From Caldilineaceae bacterium (GTDB taxonomy: Bacteria > Chloroflexota > Anaerolineae > Caldilineales > Caldilineaceae): DNA of 13,306 nucleotides. Of the stretch, positions 1 through 5,911 are shown one piece after another (position 1 is the first letter of the stretch; each line of letters opens with the position of its first letter). The translations under genes and the position numbers were made by a program. A model generated the notes under the pieces. That model had not been told where the DNA came from. It saw only the letters and a list, made by a program, of their open reading frames with translations, and did no database searches. Location of the stretch: contig JAPKMV010000037.1 of NCBI GenBank assembly GCA_026645635.1, positions 1-13,306 of the forward strand, read 5' to 3'.

Positions 1-1
1 C

Positions 2-646
2 GCCATGAAAGACCTGCGCGCCGAACTGCGCGGCCGCGAAGTCTTCAGCACGATGACCATGTTCAGCGTGCTGGCCGTGATCATCTTTGGCATGGCCTTC
101 GACCTGCGGGTGCCGGATGCAGCGATGGTGGCGCCGGGCGTGCTGTGGGTCATCATCCTTTTTGGCGGGGTGCTGGGGCTGAACCGCAGCTTTGGCGCCG
201 AAATGGACCGGGGGACGCTGCCCGCGCTGCTGATGGCGCCGATGGACCGCAGCGCCATCTATTTCGGCAAGGTGCTGGCGAATTTCGTTTTCACGTTGGC
301 CACCGGCTTTGTCATCCTGCTGATCATGTTCTTTGTCTTCGACGTGAACATGCTCCAGCCGTTGATTTTCCTGGCGGTGGCGCTGGGCACGCTCGGCTAC
401 GTGAGCGTCGGCACCATCTTCGCCGCATTGACCGCGACGACGCGGGCGCGCGAGAGTATGCTGCCGATCCTGCTGCTGCCGGTGATGGTGCCGGTTTTCG
501 TGGCGGGCGTGGCGCTCACGGCGACTGCCATCGACGCGCGCAGCCTGAGCAGTGTAAACAACTGGCTGGGCATTCTCGCCGGTTTCGACCTGGTCTTTCT
601 GGTGGTGGCGTATCTGTTGTTCGACATCATTCTCGAGGAGGTGTGA
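2..646 (+). CDS. ccmB: Heme exporter subunit CcmB (5' end outside window)
   Basis: CcmB is the membrane permease of the CcmAB(CD) ABC-type complex that works with CcmC in delivering heme for cytochrome c maturation (system I). The protein is very hydrophobic with about six membrane helices. It opens with the conserved amphipathic KDLRAELRGRE segment, and the family-typical EMDRGTL...DRSAIYFGKVLAN stretch lies around residues 60-95 from the first visible ATG (base 5). Family members usually carry about 10-15 residues before KDL, and the frame is open to the left edge, so I treat the gene as truncated by the window rather than starting at base 5. It ends 2 bp before ccmC, and GAGGAGGTG at its 3' end acts as the ccmC ribosome binding site. 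ccmA is probably just upstream. Family call is secure; the true start is unseen. Confidence 0.88.
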   Translation, partial: AMKDLRAELRGREVFSTMTMFSVLAVIIFGMAFDLRVPDAAMVAPGVLWVIILFGGVLGLNRSFGAEMDRGTLPALLMAPMDRSAIYFGKVLANFVFTLATGFVILLIMFFVFDVNMLQPLIFLAVALGTLGYVSVGTIFAALTATTRARESMLPILLLPVMVPVFVAGVALTATAIDARSLSSVNNWLGILAGFDLVFLVVAYLLFDIILEEV

Positions 647-648
647 AC

Positions 649-1389
649 ATGGCAACGACTGTAGCGCCGCGCAAGCGGGTGGGCGGCCTGGACATTTTGC
701 AGGTGGTGCTCGGCGTGGTGGCGATGGGTGCGATGATGGCGGTGATGTGGATGTCACTGCTCTACGCTCGCGATGCCACCAACCTGGCCGGCGACGAACA
801 GCTTGCCCAACGCATCTTCTATGTGCACATGGGATGCAACATCGGTGCGCTGGCGGGTTTCCTGATGTCCGTGGTCGGCAGCATCGTCTACCTGGTCAAG
901 CGCGACCTGGACTGGGATCGCGTGGCGCAGGCGTCGATCGAGGTCGGCACGATCTTTGGCCTCGGCACGATCTTTACCGGCATGTTCTGGGCCAAGCCTA
1001 CCTGGAACACCTACTGGACCTGGGACCCGCGGCTGACCGCATCGACAATCACGGTGCTGATCTACATCGCCTACCTGCTCTTCCGCCAGGGCATCGACAA
1101 CCGGCGCACGCGCGCGACCTTTAGCAGCGTCTACGCCATCCTGGCGTTTTTGAGTGTGCCGCTCACCTACTTCAGCGCCCGCTGGTTCCGCTCGATCCAC
1201 CCGGTAGTCTTCGGCGACAACAACGCCGATGCCCAGGGCGGCTTCGACATCATCGGCGAGTCGATGCGGCAGACGCTCACCTTTAGCATGATTGCATTCA
1301 GCGTGCTCTTCAGCGCGCTCCTGATCATCCGCTGGCGGCTCTTGCGTATGGAAGATGAGCTGGCCGAGCTACGAGAGGAAGTAGCCTGA
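649..1389 (+). CDS. ccmC: Heme exporter / heme-handling protein CcmC
   Basis: CcmC is a six-helix membrane protein that presents heme on the outer face of the membrane to the chaperone CcmE. The product is 246 residues, normal for the family. The tryptophan-rich WWD signature is clear around residues 112-130 (W114, W119, W123, W125, then D126-PRLT). The two expected heme-ligand histidines are H60 in FYVHMG and H184 in SIHPVV, flanking that motif as in the family. The start is the ATG after the strong GGAGG at 636-640. An in-frame upstream reading through ccmB is a shadow. It follows ccmB by 2 bp and is followed by ccmD after 1 bp, so the three are almost certainly co-transcribed and translationally coupled. 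The charged C-terminal tail (MEDELAELREEVA) is cytoplasmic and could pack against CcmD. Confidence 0.93.
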   Translation: MATTVAPRKRVGGLDILQVVLGVVAMGAMMAVMWMSLLYARDATNLAGDEQLAQRIFYVHMGCNIGALAGFLMSVVGSIVYLVKRDLDWDRVAQASIEVGTIFGLGTIFTGMFWAKPTWNTYWTWDPRLTASTITVLIYIAYLLFRQGIDNRRTRATFSSVYAILAFLSVPLTYFSARWFRSIHPVVFGDNNADAQGGFDIIGESMRQTLTFSMIAFSVLFSALLIIRWRLLRMEDELAELREEVA

Positions 1390-1390
1390 G

Positions 1391-1528
1391 ATGTTCTATC
1401 TATTCATGGGGTTTGCGGTTGTCTGGCTGTTGGTGACGCTCTACTTGATCTACCTGGGGCTGCGTCAGCGCCGCGTCGAGGCCGAAATCACGAGTTTGCA
1501 GGAAGAGATCGCGGCCAAGCGGTCGTAG
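1391..1528 (+). CDS. ccmD: CcmD-like small membrane protein
   Basis: A 45-residue reading frame starts 1 bp after the ccmC stop (TGA G ATG). It has one membrane helix (about residues 3-24, FYLFMGFAVVWLLVTLYLIY), a basic patch RQRR at 25-28 and a short charged helix EAEITSLQEEIAAKR. That is the standard CcmD plan: one N-out/C-in helix, an Arg-rich cytoplasmic flank, then a coiled tail. In the family CcmD helps release holo-CcmE from the CcmABC complex. Position directly after ccmC supports the call, since small CcmD sequences are poorly conserved and are identified mainly by context. The upstream GAGAGGAAG at the end of ccmC can serve as its ribosome binding site. It is easily missed by gene callers because of its size. 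Confidence 0.82.
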   Translation: MFYLFMGFAVVWLLVTLYLIYLGLRQRRVEAEITSLQEEIAAKRS

Positions 1529-1591
1529 CAGATGGTTGCTGATTGACGGCAGGCGCAATCAATCTGTCTGCCGCGGGAAAGGATGTTCGTC

Positions 1592-2530
1592 ATGGCTGAA
1601 CTGCTCCAAAGCCAGCCGGCTGGCGCCGCCGTAACGGCTGGAAAGCCCCAGCCGGAGAAAGTGAACCGCTGGGCGGTCTTCGCCCACGCTGTCTTCTTCG
1701 TGCTGGGCTTCACCCTCATTTTCACCCTCATGGGGTCGGCGGCGGGGCTGTTGGGCCGCAACCTCAACCGCGAGGTGCTCGAATTGCTGCAAAAGCTGGG
1801 CGCGATCATGCTGGTGATCTTCGGCCTCGCCACGTTGGGCTTCTTCCGCTGGCTGGTTGGGCGGATCTCGGCCCGGGTGAACCTGGCCACGAACCCGGCC
1901 GCGGAGGCGCTGGTCAGCCTGCTCGAAATCCCCAACCGGCTGCTCTACACCGAAAAGCGGGTCGCCGACATGCACCAGGTCAACCGCAAGTGGGGCTATT
2001 TTTCAAGTTCGCTGCTGGGGATCAGCTTTGCCGCCGGCTGGGTGCCGTGCATCGGCCCGATCCTGGCCAGCATCCTCTTTCTAGCGGGCGACAGCCAGAC
2101 GGCATTGCAAGGCGCCGGGCTGCTGTTGGTCTACAGCCTCGGCTTGGGTATTCCCTTTCTGATCACCGGCGCCATGTTCAGCAGCATCAGCCAGGGGCTG
2201 CGCAAGCTCAACCGCTACGCCGGCATCGTCAGCATCATCAGCGGCATCTTCATGCTCTACGTGGCCTATCTGCTCTGGTCGGACAGCCTGGCGCAGTTGA
2301 CGACGCAGTTCATCTTCCTGAACGATTGGGTCTTTGCCGCGGAAGAGTGGGTTTCGGCCACCACCGGCGCCGGCGACAGCTTGCTGGCAGCCAGCGGGCT
2401 GACAATGGCGGGTCTGGCCTTCTTCGCCGGGATCATCAGCTTTCTCAGCCCCTGTGTGCTGCCGCTGGTGCCCGCCTACATTGGCTTTCTCAGCGGCGCT
2501 GCTGTGGGCAGCCGGCCGCCGGCCGCCTAG
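1592..2530 (+). CDS. CcdA/DsbD-type thiol-electron transporter with permuted helix order
   Basis: CcdA/DsbD-beta proteins pass electrons from cytoplasmic thioredoxin-like proteins across the membrane, using one cysteine in helix 1 (SPC.LP) and one in helix 4 (.PCIGP). Both motifs are present in this 312-residue protein but in reversed order: GWVPCIGP (C153) is in the middle and FLSPCVLPLVP (C288) lies in the last helix, 24 residues from the end. The N-terminus begins with what is normally helix 2 (HAVFFVLGFTLIFTLMG, residues 32-48). A hydrophilic loop (about 90-135) precedes the C153 helix. I chose ATG 1592 because GGGAAAGGA sits 8 nt ahead of it; ATG 1583 would overlap that Shine-Dalgarno. 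No helix-1 coding sequence fits upstream, where an in-frame stop lies at 1544-1546. Context (ccmBCD before, glutaredoxin-like after) supports a role in apocytochrome c thiol reduction. Function is inferred. Confidence 0.8.
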   Translation: MAELLQSQPAGAAVTAGKPQPEKVNRWAVFAHAVFFVLGFTLIFTLMGSAAGLLGRNLNREVLELLQKLGAIMLVIFGLATLGFFRWLVGRISARVNLATNPAAEALVSLLEIPNRLLYTEKRVADMHQVNRKWGYFSSSLLGISFAAGWVPCIGPILASILFLAGDSQTALQGAGLLLVYSLGLGIPFLITGAMFSSISQGLRKLNRYAGIVSIISGIFMLYVAYLLWSDSLAQLTTQFIFLNDWVFAAEEWVSATTGAGDSLLAASGLTMAGLAFFAGIISFLSPCVLPLVPAYIGFLSGAAVGSRPPAA

Positions 2531-2535
2531 ACGCG

Positions 2536-2793
2536 ATGCAGGTCATCCTCTACACGCGGCCTAGCTGCGTGCTCTGCACCGAGCTGCGTCGCGACCTGGC
2601 TGAGTTCCAGGCAACGCTAGGATTTACGCTCGTCGAACGCAACATCGAAGAGGATGCGGACGACCTGGCGCGCTTCGCCCTGCTGATTCCCGTATTGGAA
2701 ATCGACGGTGGCCCGCTGCGCTATCCGCCCCATCACTGGGATGAGCTGGACGCTGCGCTGCGCGCCGCACACAGGGCGGAGGCGCCGGCATGA
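2536..2793 (+). CDS. Glutaredoxin-family thiol-disulfide protein
   Basis: This 85-residue protein has a thioredoxin/glutaredoxin fold. It starts with the first strand (VILYTRPS), carries a CVLC redox motif at C11-C14 on the first helix, and has the expected cis-proline in IPVLEIDG (P53). It resembles the short glutaredoxin-like/DUF836 group rather than classic GrxA. There is no signal peptide, so it should act in the cytoplasm. It lies 5 bp after the CcdA-like gene and overlaps the next gene by ATGA. That arrangement suggests, as inference, that it could donate electrons to the transporter or recycle a thiol partner in cytochrome c maturation. No strong Shine-Dalgarno is visible; start choice rests on the conserved N-terminal strand and on translational coupling. 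An extended +1-frame reading from 1990 is a shadow of the upstream gene. Confidence 0.82.
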   Translation: MQVILYTRPSCVLCTELRRDLAEFQATLGFTLVERNIEEDADDLARFALLIPVLEIDGGPLRYPPHHWDELDAALRAAHRAEAPA

Positions 2794-3455
2794 CGACGCC
2801 CGCACCGCAGCCGCCGTCCAGCCTGCCACCCAGCCGCGCCACCGCGCAGGCGACCAACTTCGTGATCGGCTTTGCCCGCCACTGGCTGATCTTCTTCAAC
2901 CTGGCCTGGCTCATCTACGTGGCGACGCCCTTCCTGGCTGCGATCTTCATGGAGATCGACTGGACGGCGCAGGCCCAGGTCATCTACCTGCTCTATTCCT
3001 ATCTCTGCCATCAGTTGCCCGACCACAGCTATTTTCTGTTCGGGCCGACTTTCGTCCCGCAAGAGGCGGAACTGATTGCCGGCGGCATGAGCGACAGCGC
3101 CAATCTCTTTGCCCAGCGCAGCTTTATCGGCAGCCCGGAAGTCGGTTGGAAGGTGGCGCTCTGCCAGCGCGATGTCGCCATTTATGCCGCGGTTTTCGTG
3201 ACCGGCGTGCTCTATGGCCTGGTGCGCAACCGCATGCGCCCGCTGCCCTTCAAATACTACTTGCTCTTTCTGATTCCCATTGCCATCGACGGCGGCACGC
3301 AGTTGATCGGCTGGCGCGAGAGCAACTGGTTCCTGCGCACCGTCACCGGCGCGCTTTTTGGCTTTGCCTCGGTCTGGCTGGCGTATCCCTATGTGGAAGA
3401 TGCCATGGCCGACATCATCAGCGAGGAGCAGGCGCGGGTCGCAGGGCTGCGCTGA
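2790..3455 (+). CDS. DUF2085 family membrane protein
   Basis: This is a 221-residue membrane protein of the uncharacterised DUF2085 family. Family landmarks are visible: CHQLPDHS at C73-S80, CQRDVAIY at C125-Y132, and the DGGTQ...GWRESNWFLRTVTG segment at about 167-187. Four or so hydrophobic helices are seen (about 32-54, 62-73, 129-146, 156-170, and one near 185-200). The conserved Cys/His/Asp pattern hints at a metal or cofactor site, but no function is established for the family. It starts inside the stop codon of the glutaredoxin-like gene (ATGA overlap), so it is the last member of the ccm operon. Placement next to thiol-redox and heme genes suggests, but does not prove, a link with cytochrome maturation. 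The first 20 residues are a Pro/Ser-rich soluble tail. Confidence 0.8.
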   Translation: MTTPAPQPPSSLPPSRATAQATNFVIGFARHWLIFFNLAWLIYVATPFLAAIFMEIDWTAQAQVIYLLYSYLCHQLPDHSYFLFGPTFVPQEAELIAGGMSDSANLFAQRSFIGSPEVGWKVALCQRDVAIYAAVFVTGVLYGLVRNRMRPLPFKYYLLFLIPIAIDGGTQLIGWRESNWFLRTVTGALFGFASVWLAYPYVEDAMADIISEEQARVAGLR

Positions 3456-3509
3456 CGAATACGGGAATCTCTGGCTCCACAAGTAACTTGTTTTCGCCAG
3501 CGCGCTGAT

Positions 3510-3538
3510 TCGACAAACGTAGTTCGATCACCTATACT
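3510..3538 (+). promoter_or_regulatory. Predicted sigma-70-type promoter of rpsT
   Basis: A -35-like TCGACA (3510-3515) and a -10 box TATACT (3533-3538) are separated by 17 bp in the gap between the DUF2085 gene and rpsT. Each matches the consensus in 5 of 6 bases. Transcription would begin near 3545, giving a leader of about 134 nt before the rpsT start. The rest of the 3456-3678 gap shows no gene. Confidence 0.5.
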
Positions 3539-3613
3539 ACAGGATTGTTGACGCAAATTTCTGATGGCTGCACAGTGTGTGCTGCATCAGTGTAGGAAAA
3601 GCAGAACATGGCG

Positions 3614-3634
3614 GCGCGACAAACTATGTCGTGC
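3614..3634 (+). promoter_or_regulatory. Hairpin in the rpsT leader
   Basis: GCGCGACA (3614-3621) pairs with TGTCGTGC (3627-3634) around a 5-nt loop, 8 pairs with one G-U. There is no T-run, so it is not a terminator. It lies 27 nt upstream of the rpsT ribosome binding site. In several bacteria S20 regulates its own translation. This hairpin could be part of such a control site, but that is only inference from position. Confidence 0.3.
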
Positions 3635-3678
3635 GGTCGGGAAGACAAAACGACGTTCTCTGGGGAGCAGAATCCAAA

Positions 3679-3933
3679 ATGGCAAATATCAAGTCAGCCG
3701 AAAAGCGAAACCGACAGGCGCAGAAGCGCGCCGCTTCCAATCGCGTCTATCGCAGCGCGGCCCGCACGGCCGTGAAGAAAGCGCGCATCGCCGTGGCCAG
3801 CGGAGATCCGAATGCTGCGGAGTTGGTGAAGAAGGCAGAAATTGCCCTGGCCAAGGCCGCCAGCAAGGGTGTCATTCACCCCAACAACGCTGCACGCCGC
3901 ACCAGCCGCCTGGCGCAGATGCAGAACGCGTAA
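3679..3933 (+). CDS. rpsT: 30S ribosomal protein S20
   Basis: The product is 84 residues, strongly basic and rich in Ala, Lys and Arg, beginning MANIKSAEKRNRQAQKRA. That is the hallmark N-terminus of S20, which binds 16S rRNA and stabilises the small subunit. Further S20 features are SNRVYRSAARTAVKKAR in the middle helix and the C-terminal KGVIHPNNAARRTSRLA. Length is normal for the family. The start is set by the conserved MANIKSA and by GGGGAG at 3662-3667. Longer in-frame starts from 3577 add unconserved residues and are rejected. It has its own promoter and a strong terminator, so it is monocistronic and independent of the ccm operon upstream. Confidence 0.97.
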   Translation: MANIKSAEKRNRQAQKRAASNRVYRSAARTAVKKARIAVASGDPNAAELVKKAEIALAKAASKGVIHPNNAARRTSRLAQMQNA

Positions 3934-3970
3934 ACAGCCCGATTACCAGTACCCGCCAATCAGCACCATC

Positions 3971-3999
3971 AAACCAGACCGCTTGCGGTCTGGTTTTTT
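3971..3999 (+). terminator. Rho-independent terminator of rpsT
   Basis: AAACCAGACC (3971-3980) and GGTCTGGTTT (3987-3996) form a 10-bp stem, extendable by a G-C pair over a CTTG loop, followed by six T's (3994-3999). It begins 37 bp after the rpsT stop and ends 1 bp before the convergent nth stop codon. On the minus strand the stem is followed by only a short T-run, so any effect on nth is weaker. Confidence 0.9.
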
Positions 4000-4000
4000 G

Positions 4001-4714
4001 TCATCCCTCACCTGTCACCGCCCACTCTCCCACGCGCTGATAGTGGTCACACAGCGCCTGGAGCGGACAGAGCTCGCAGCGCGGCGTCTGCGCCTGACAG
4101 GTGCGCCGTCCGTGCTGGATCAGGTCGATGTGCAGCGGATAGAAGGTCTCCGGCGCCATCAGCCCTTCCCAGATCGCCTTGATCTTGTCGGGCGCGGCAC
4201 GGCGTCGGCTGATGCCCAGCCGCTGGGAAATGCGCTGAATGTGGGTGTCGACCGGAAACGCCGGGCGGTTGAAGCAGAAGAGCAGCACGATGCTGGCTGT
4301 CTTGTGGCCGACGCCGGGCAGACTGGTGAGAAAGGCCATGGCCTCATCCACCGGCAGCGCGGCGAGAAAGCGCAGGTCGTAGTCCCCGCGCGTCGCCTTG
4401 ACCCGCTCCAGCGTGGCGACGATGGCCGGCGCCTTCTGATTGTACATGCCCGCCGGGCGAATCGCCGCCTGAATCGCCGCCAACGGCGCGGTGCGCACGG
4501 CATCCCAGTCGCCGCCGAAAGCCGTTTGAAGCTGGTCAAACGCTCGCCCGCTGTTGACGTCGTTGGTGTTGGCGCTCAAGATCGTGGCGATCAGCTCTTC
4601 CATCGGGTCAGCGCAGCCGCTGAACACAGGTACGCCATAGTGCTGTTTGAGCAGCGCATAGACAGCCTGCGCCTTGGCGTGTAAGCGCGTCTCTGCGCCG
4701 CTGTCGTTATCCAT
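4001..4714 (-). CDS. nth: Endonuclease III (HhH-GPD, 4Fe-4S DNA glycosylase/AP lyase)
   Basis: This base-excision-repair enzyme removes oxidised pyrimidines and cleaves the resulting abasic site. The 237-residue protein carries the helix-hairpin-helix LPGVGHKTA (132-140) with the catalytic lysine K138, and the catalytic aspartate D156 in FPVDTHIQR. Near the C-terminus lies the iron-sulfur loop C206-x6-C213-x2-C216-x5-C222, exactly the Nth spacing. The segment LSANTNDVNSGRAF (46-59) replaces E. coli-type LSAQATDVS, so the damage-recognition Gln position is Asn here. The same region resembles the SQNT(S/T)D-type Nth subgroup, and substrate preference may differ. It starts with ATG at 4714 after G-rich SD-like tracts and converges on rpsT. 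About 25 extra residues precede the catalytic domain core compared with short Nth proteins. Identification is firm; exact glycosylase specificity is not. Confidence 0.94.
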   Translation of the reverse strand: MDNDSGAETRLHAKAQAVYALLKQHYGVPVFSGCADPMEELIATILSANTNDVNSGRAFDQLQTAFGGDWDAVRTAPLAAIQAAIRPAGMYNQKAPAIVATLERVKATRGDYDLRFLAALPVDEAMAFLTSLPGVGHKTASIVLLFCFNRPAFPVDTHIQRISQRLGISRRRAAPDKIKAIWEGLMAPETFYPLHIDLIQHGRRTCQAQTPRCELCPLQALCDHYQRVGEWAVTGEG

Positions 4715-4718
4715 GTTG

Positions 4719-4750
4719 CCCCCAAATCACCCCCAAAATCACCCCAAAAT
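4719..4750 (-). repeat. Three tandem C/G-rich units in the nth leader
   Basis: On the plus strand, C5-AAATCA (4719-4729), C5-AAAATCA (4730-4741) and C4-AAAAT (4742-4750) are near-identical 11-12 bp units. On the nth coding strand they read as three G-runs of 4-5 separated by 6-7 nt, the last one 4 nt before the start codon and usable as a Shine-Dalgarno. Copy number could affect translation of nth. Confidence 0.6.
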
Positions 4751-4766
4751 TTACGCTGATTCCGTG

Positions 4767-4795
4767 CATTATAGCCGTTTGCGCCTGCTATAATG
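4767..4795. promoter_or_regulatory. Symmetric -10 pair, candidate bidirectional promoter
   Basis: CATTATAGC (4767-4775) and GCTATAATG (4787-4795) form a perfect 9-bp inverted repeat with an 11-bp spacer. Each arm contains a perfect TATAAT, facing left at 4773-4768 and right at 4789-4794. The rightward box has an extended -10 (TGCTATAAT); neither has a good -35, since each -35 position falls on the opposite -10. The left-facing box would start transcripts about 47 nt before nth. The right-facing one would read towards the coiled-coil genes. Confidence 0.5.
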
Positions 4796-4857
4796 GAAGT
4801 GCACGGCGCCCGGACGCTGTCTGCCCTACAATATCCATCTTGCACTGACTGCGCCAC

Positions 4858-4885
4858 TTGGCAACGATATGAAAATGCCTATAAT
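4858..4885 (+). promoter_or_regulatory. Predicted promoter of the coiled-coil gene pair
   Basis: TTGGCA (4858-4863) and a perfect TATAAT (4880-4885) are spaced 16 bp apart. Transcription would begin near 4892, leaving a leader of about 114 nt before the ATG at 5006. The -10 lies in CTATAATGGAA (4879-4889), identical to 4788-4798 around the upstream rightward -10, so the two promoters share an 11-bp core. The remaining 4715-5005 gap shows no gene. Confidence 0.6.
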
Positions 4886-5005
4886 GGAATGGCCAGTAAT
4901 GCACGTTGCTCATACGTTTGTCCTTGTATATTTGGCGGCGCAGATCATCTTGCGCCTTCATTCTGTCTGTTTCGCAAACCCGAATCAAAACTGGAGGATT
5001 TTTGT

Positions 5006-5866
5006 ATGGAATGGTTGAGTGTTGAATGGATTACCGCCAACTGGATACCGCTGTTGGTGGTGCTGATCCTCGGTTTCATCCTGGGTTGGCTTTTCACCGG
5101 TTTGTCGCCGCGGCGCAAGAATGCCGAGTTGGAAGCACGCATCGCCGAAATGGAGTCCAAGAACCGCAAGGCTGAACGGGACCTGGCCGACGCGCGCAAG
5201 CAGGTTGACTCGCTCAAGACCAATCTCAACAATGCCGAGAGCAGCCTGGCCGGCGTGCGCGAGCAGCTTGGCTCGGCGCAAAGCGACCTGCAAAAGGCCG
5301 CCGAAGAGAAGGCCGCGCTGATCGGCGATGTGGAGACTCGCATGGGGGAGGCGCAGGCGCGTCTGGCCCAAATGCAGGAAGAGGCCGCCGTCACCACTGC
5401 CGCCGTCGGCGCCGAGATGGACGGCCTGCGCGCTGCGCTCGAAAGCGCCAATGCCCGGCTGGTCGAACTCTCCACGGCCCGCGACGAAGCGGTGGCCGAA
5501 CTTGCTGCGCTCAAGGTCAAGTCCGGCGACGCGATCCAGAGCATGGGTACCAAGGAAGCCGCACTCAGCGAAGCCTACCAGCGCATCACCAATCTGCAGC
5601 GGGTGCTGGAAGAGCGCGAGACTGCGCTGACCGCAGCCACCACAGAGTTGGACGGTCTGCGCGGCGATGTCAAGCGGCTGGGCATGCTCAAGAACGAGTT
5701 GGAAGATCGTCTGCAGCGCGCCCGCGGCGATGTGGCCGGCGAGATGGCTGTCCTCACTTCCACCATGATGAAGATGAAAGATGATGCCCTGACCGCTGCC
5801 AACGCGCGCATCGTCGATCTCTCGAATCAACTTGCCGCAGTTAAGTCGCAACAGGCCGCCGGATAA
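5006..5866 (+). CDS. Membrane-anchored coiled-coil protein (286 aa)
   Basis: I recognise no named family. The protein has one N-terminal membrane helix (about residues 14-33, IPLLVVLILGFILGWLF). SPRRK (34-38) follows, so by the positive-inside rule the rest is cytoplasmic. From about residue 39 to the end (LSNQLAAVKSQQAAG) it is an almost uninterrupted Ala/Glu/Leu-rich coiled coil with heptad-like leucine spacing. There is no catalytic motif and no C-terminal globular domain. The start is fixed by GGAGG at 4993-4997, 8 nt ahead of the ATG; a longer frame from 4793 runs through the promoter and is rejected. The next gene starts 45 bp downstream and has the same membrane-helix-plus-coil plan, so the two are likely co-transcribed, related and perhaps co-assembling. 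A structural or scaffold role is inference only. Confidence 0.85.
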   Translation: MEWLSVEWITANWIPLLVVLILGFILGWLFTGLSPRRKNAELEARIAEMESKNRKAERDLADARKQVDSLKTNLNNAESSLAGVREQLGSAQSDLQKAAEEKAALIGDVETRMGEAQARLAQMQEEAAVTTAAVGAEMDGLRAALESANARLVELSTARDEAVAELAALKVKSGDAIQSMGTKEAALSEAYQRITNLQRVLEERETALTAATTELDGLRGDVKRLGMLKNELEDRLQRARGDVAGEMAVLTSTMMKMKDDALTAANARIVDLSNQLAAVKSQQAAG

Positions 5867-5911
5867 GTCCTTGCCCTACGGCGGGGCTGTCACTGAGGGA
5901 GCAGATCACCG

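Noticed and set aside
145..648. Upstream extension of the ccmC frame inside ccmB
   Set aside because: It is Arg/Gly/His-rich shadow translation of ccmB in another frame; the real CcmC N-terminus and its ribosome site are at 649.
3479..3494. ACAAG-TAA-CTTGT followed by TTTT after the DUF2085 gene
   Set aside because: The stem is only 5 A/T-rich pairs with a 3-nt loop; too weak to call a terminator for the ccm operon, though a minor role cannot be excluded.
3548..3576. Second rpsT promoter with TTGACG at 3548-3553
   Set aside because: The -35 is good but the -10 position reads CACAGT; the TCGACA/TATACT pair upstream is better.
4719..4750. G-quadruplex on the nth strand
   Set aside because: Only three runs of four or more G's are present; a stable four-tract intramolecular quadruplex is not supported.
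4793..5005. N-terminal extension of the 286-residue coiled-coil protein
   Set aside because: It runs through the predicted promoter and leader, has low-quality composition, and the GGAGG at 4993-4997 clearly serves the ATG at 5006.
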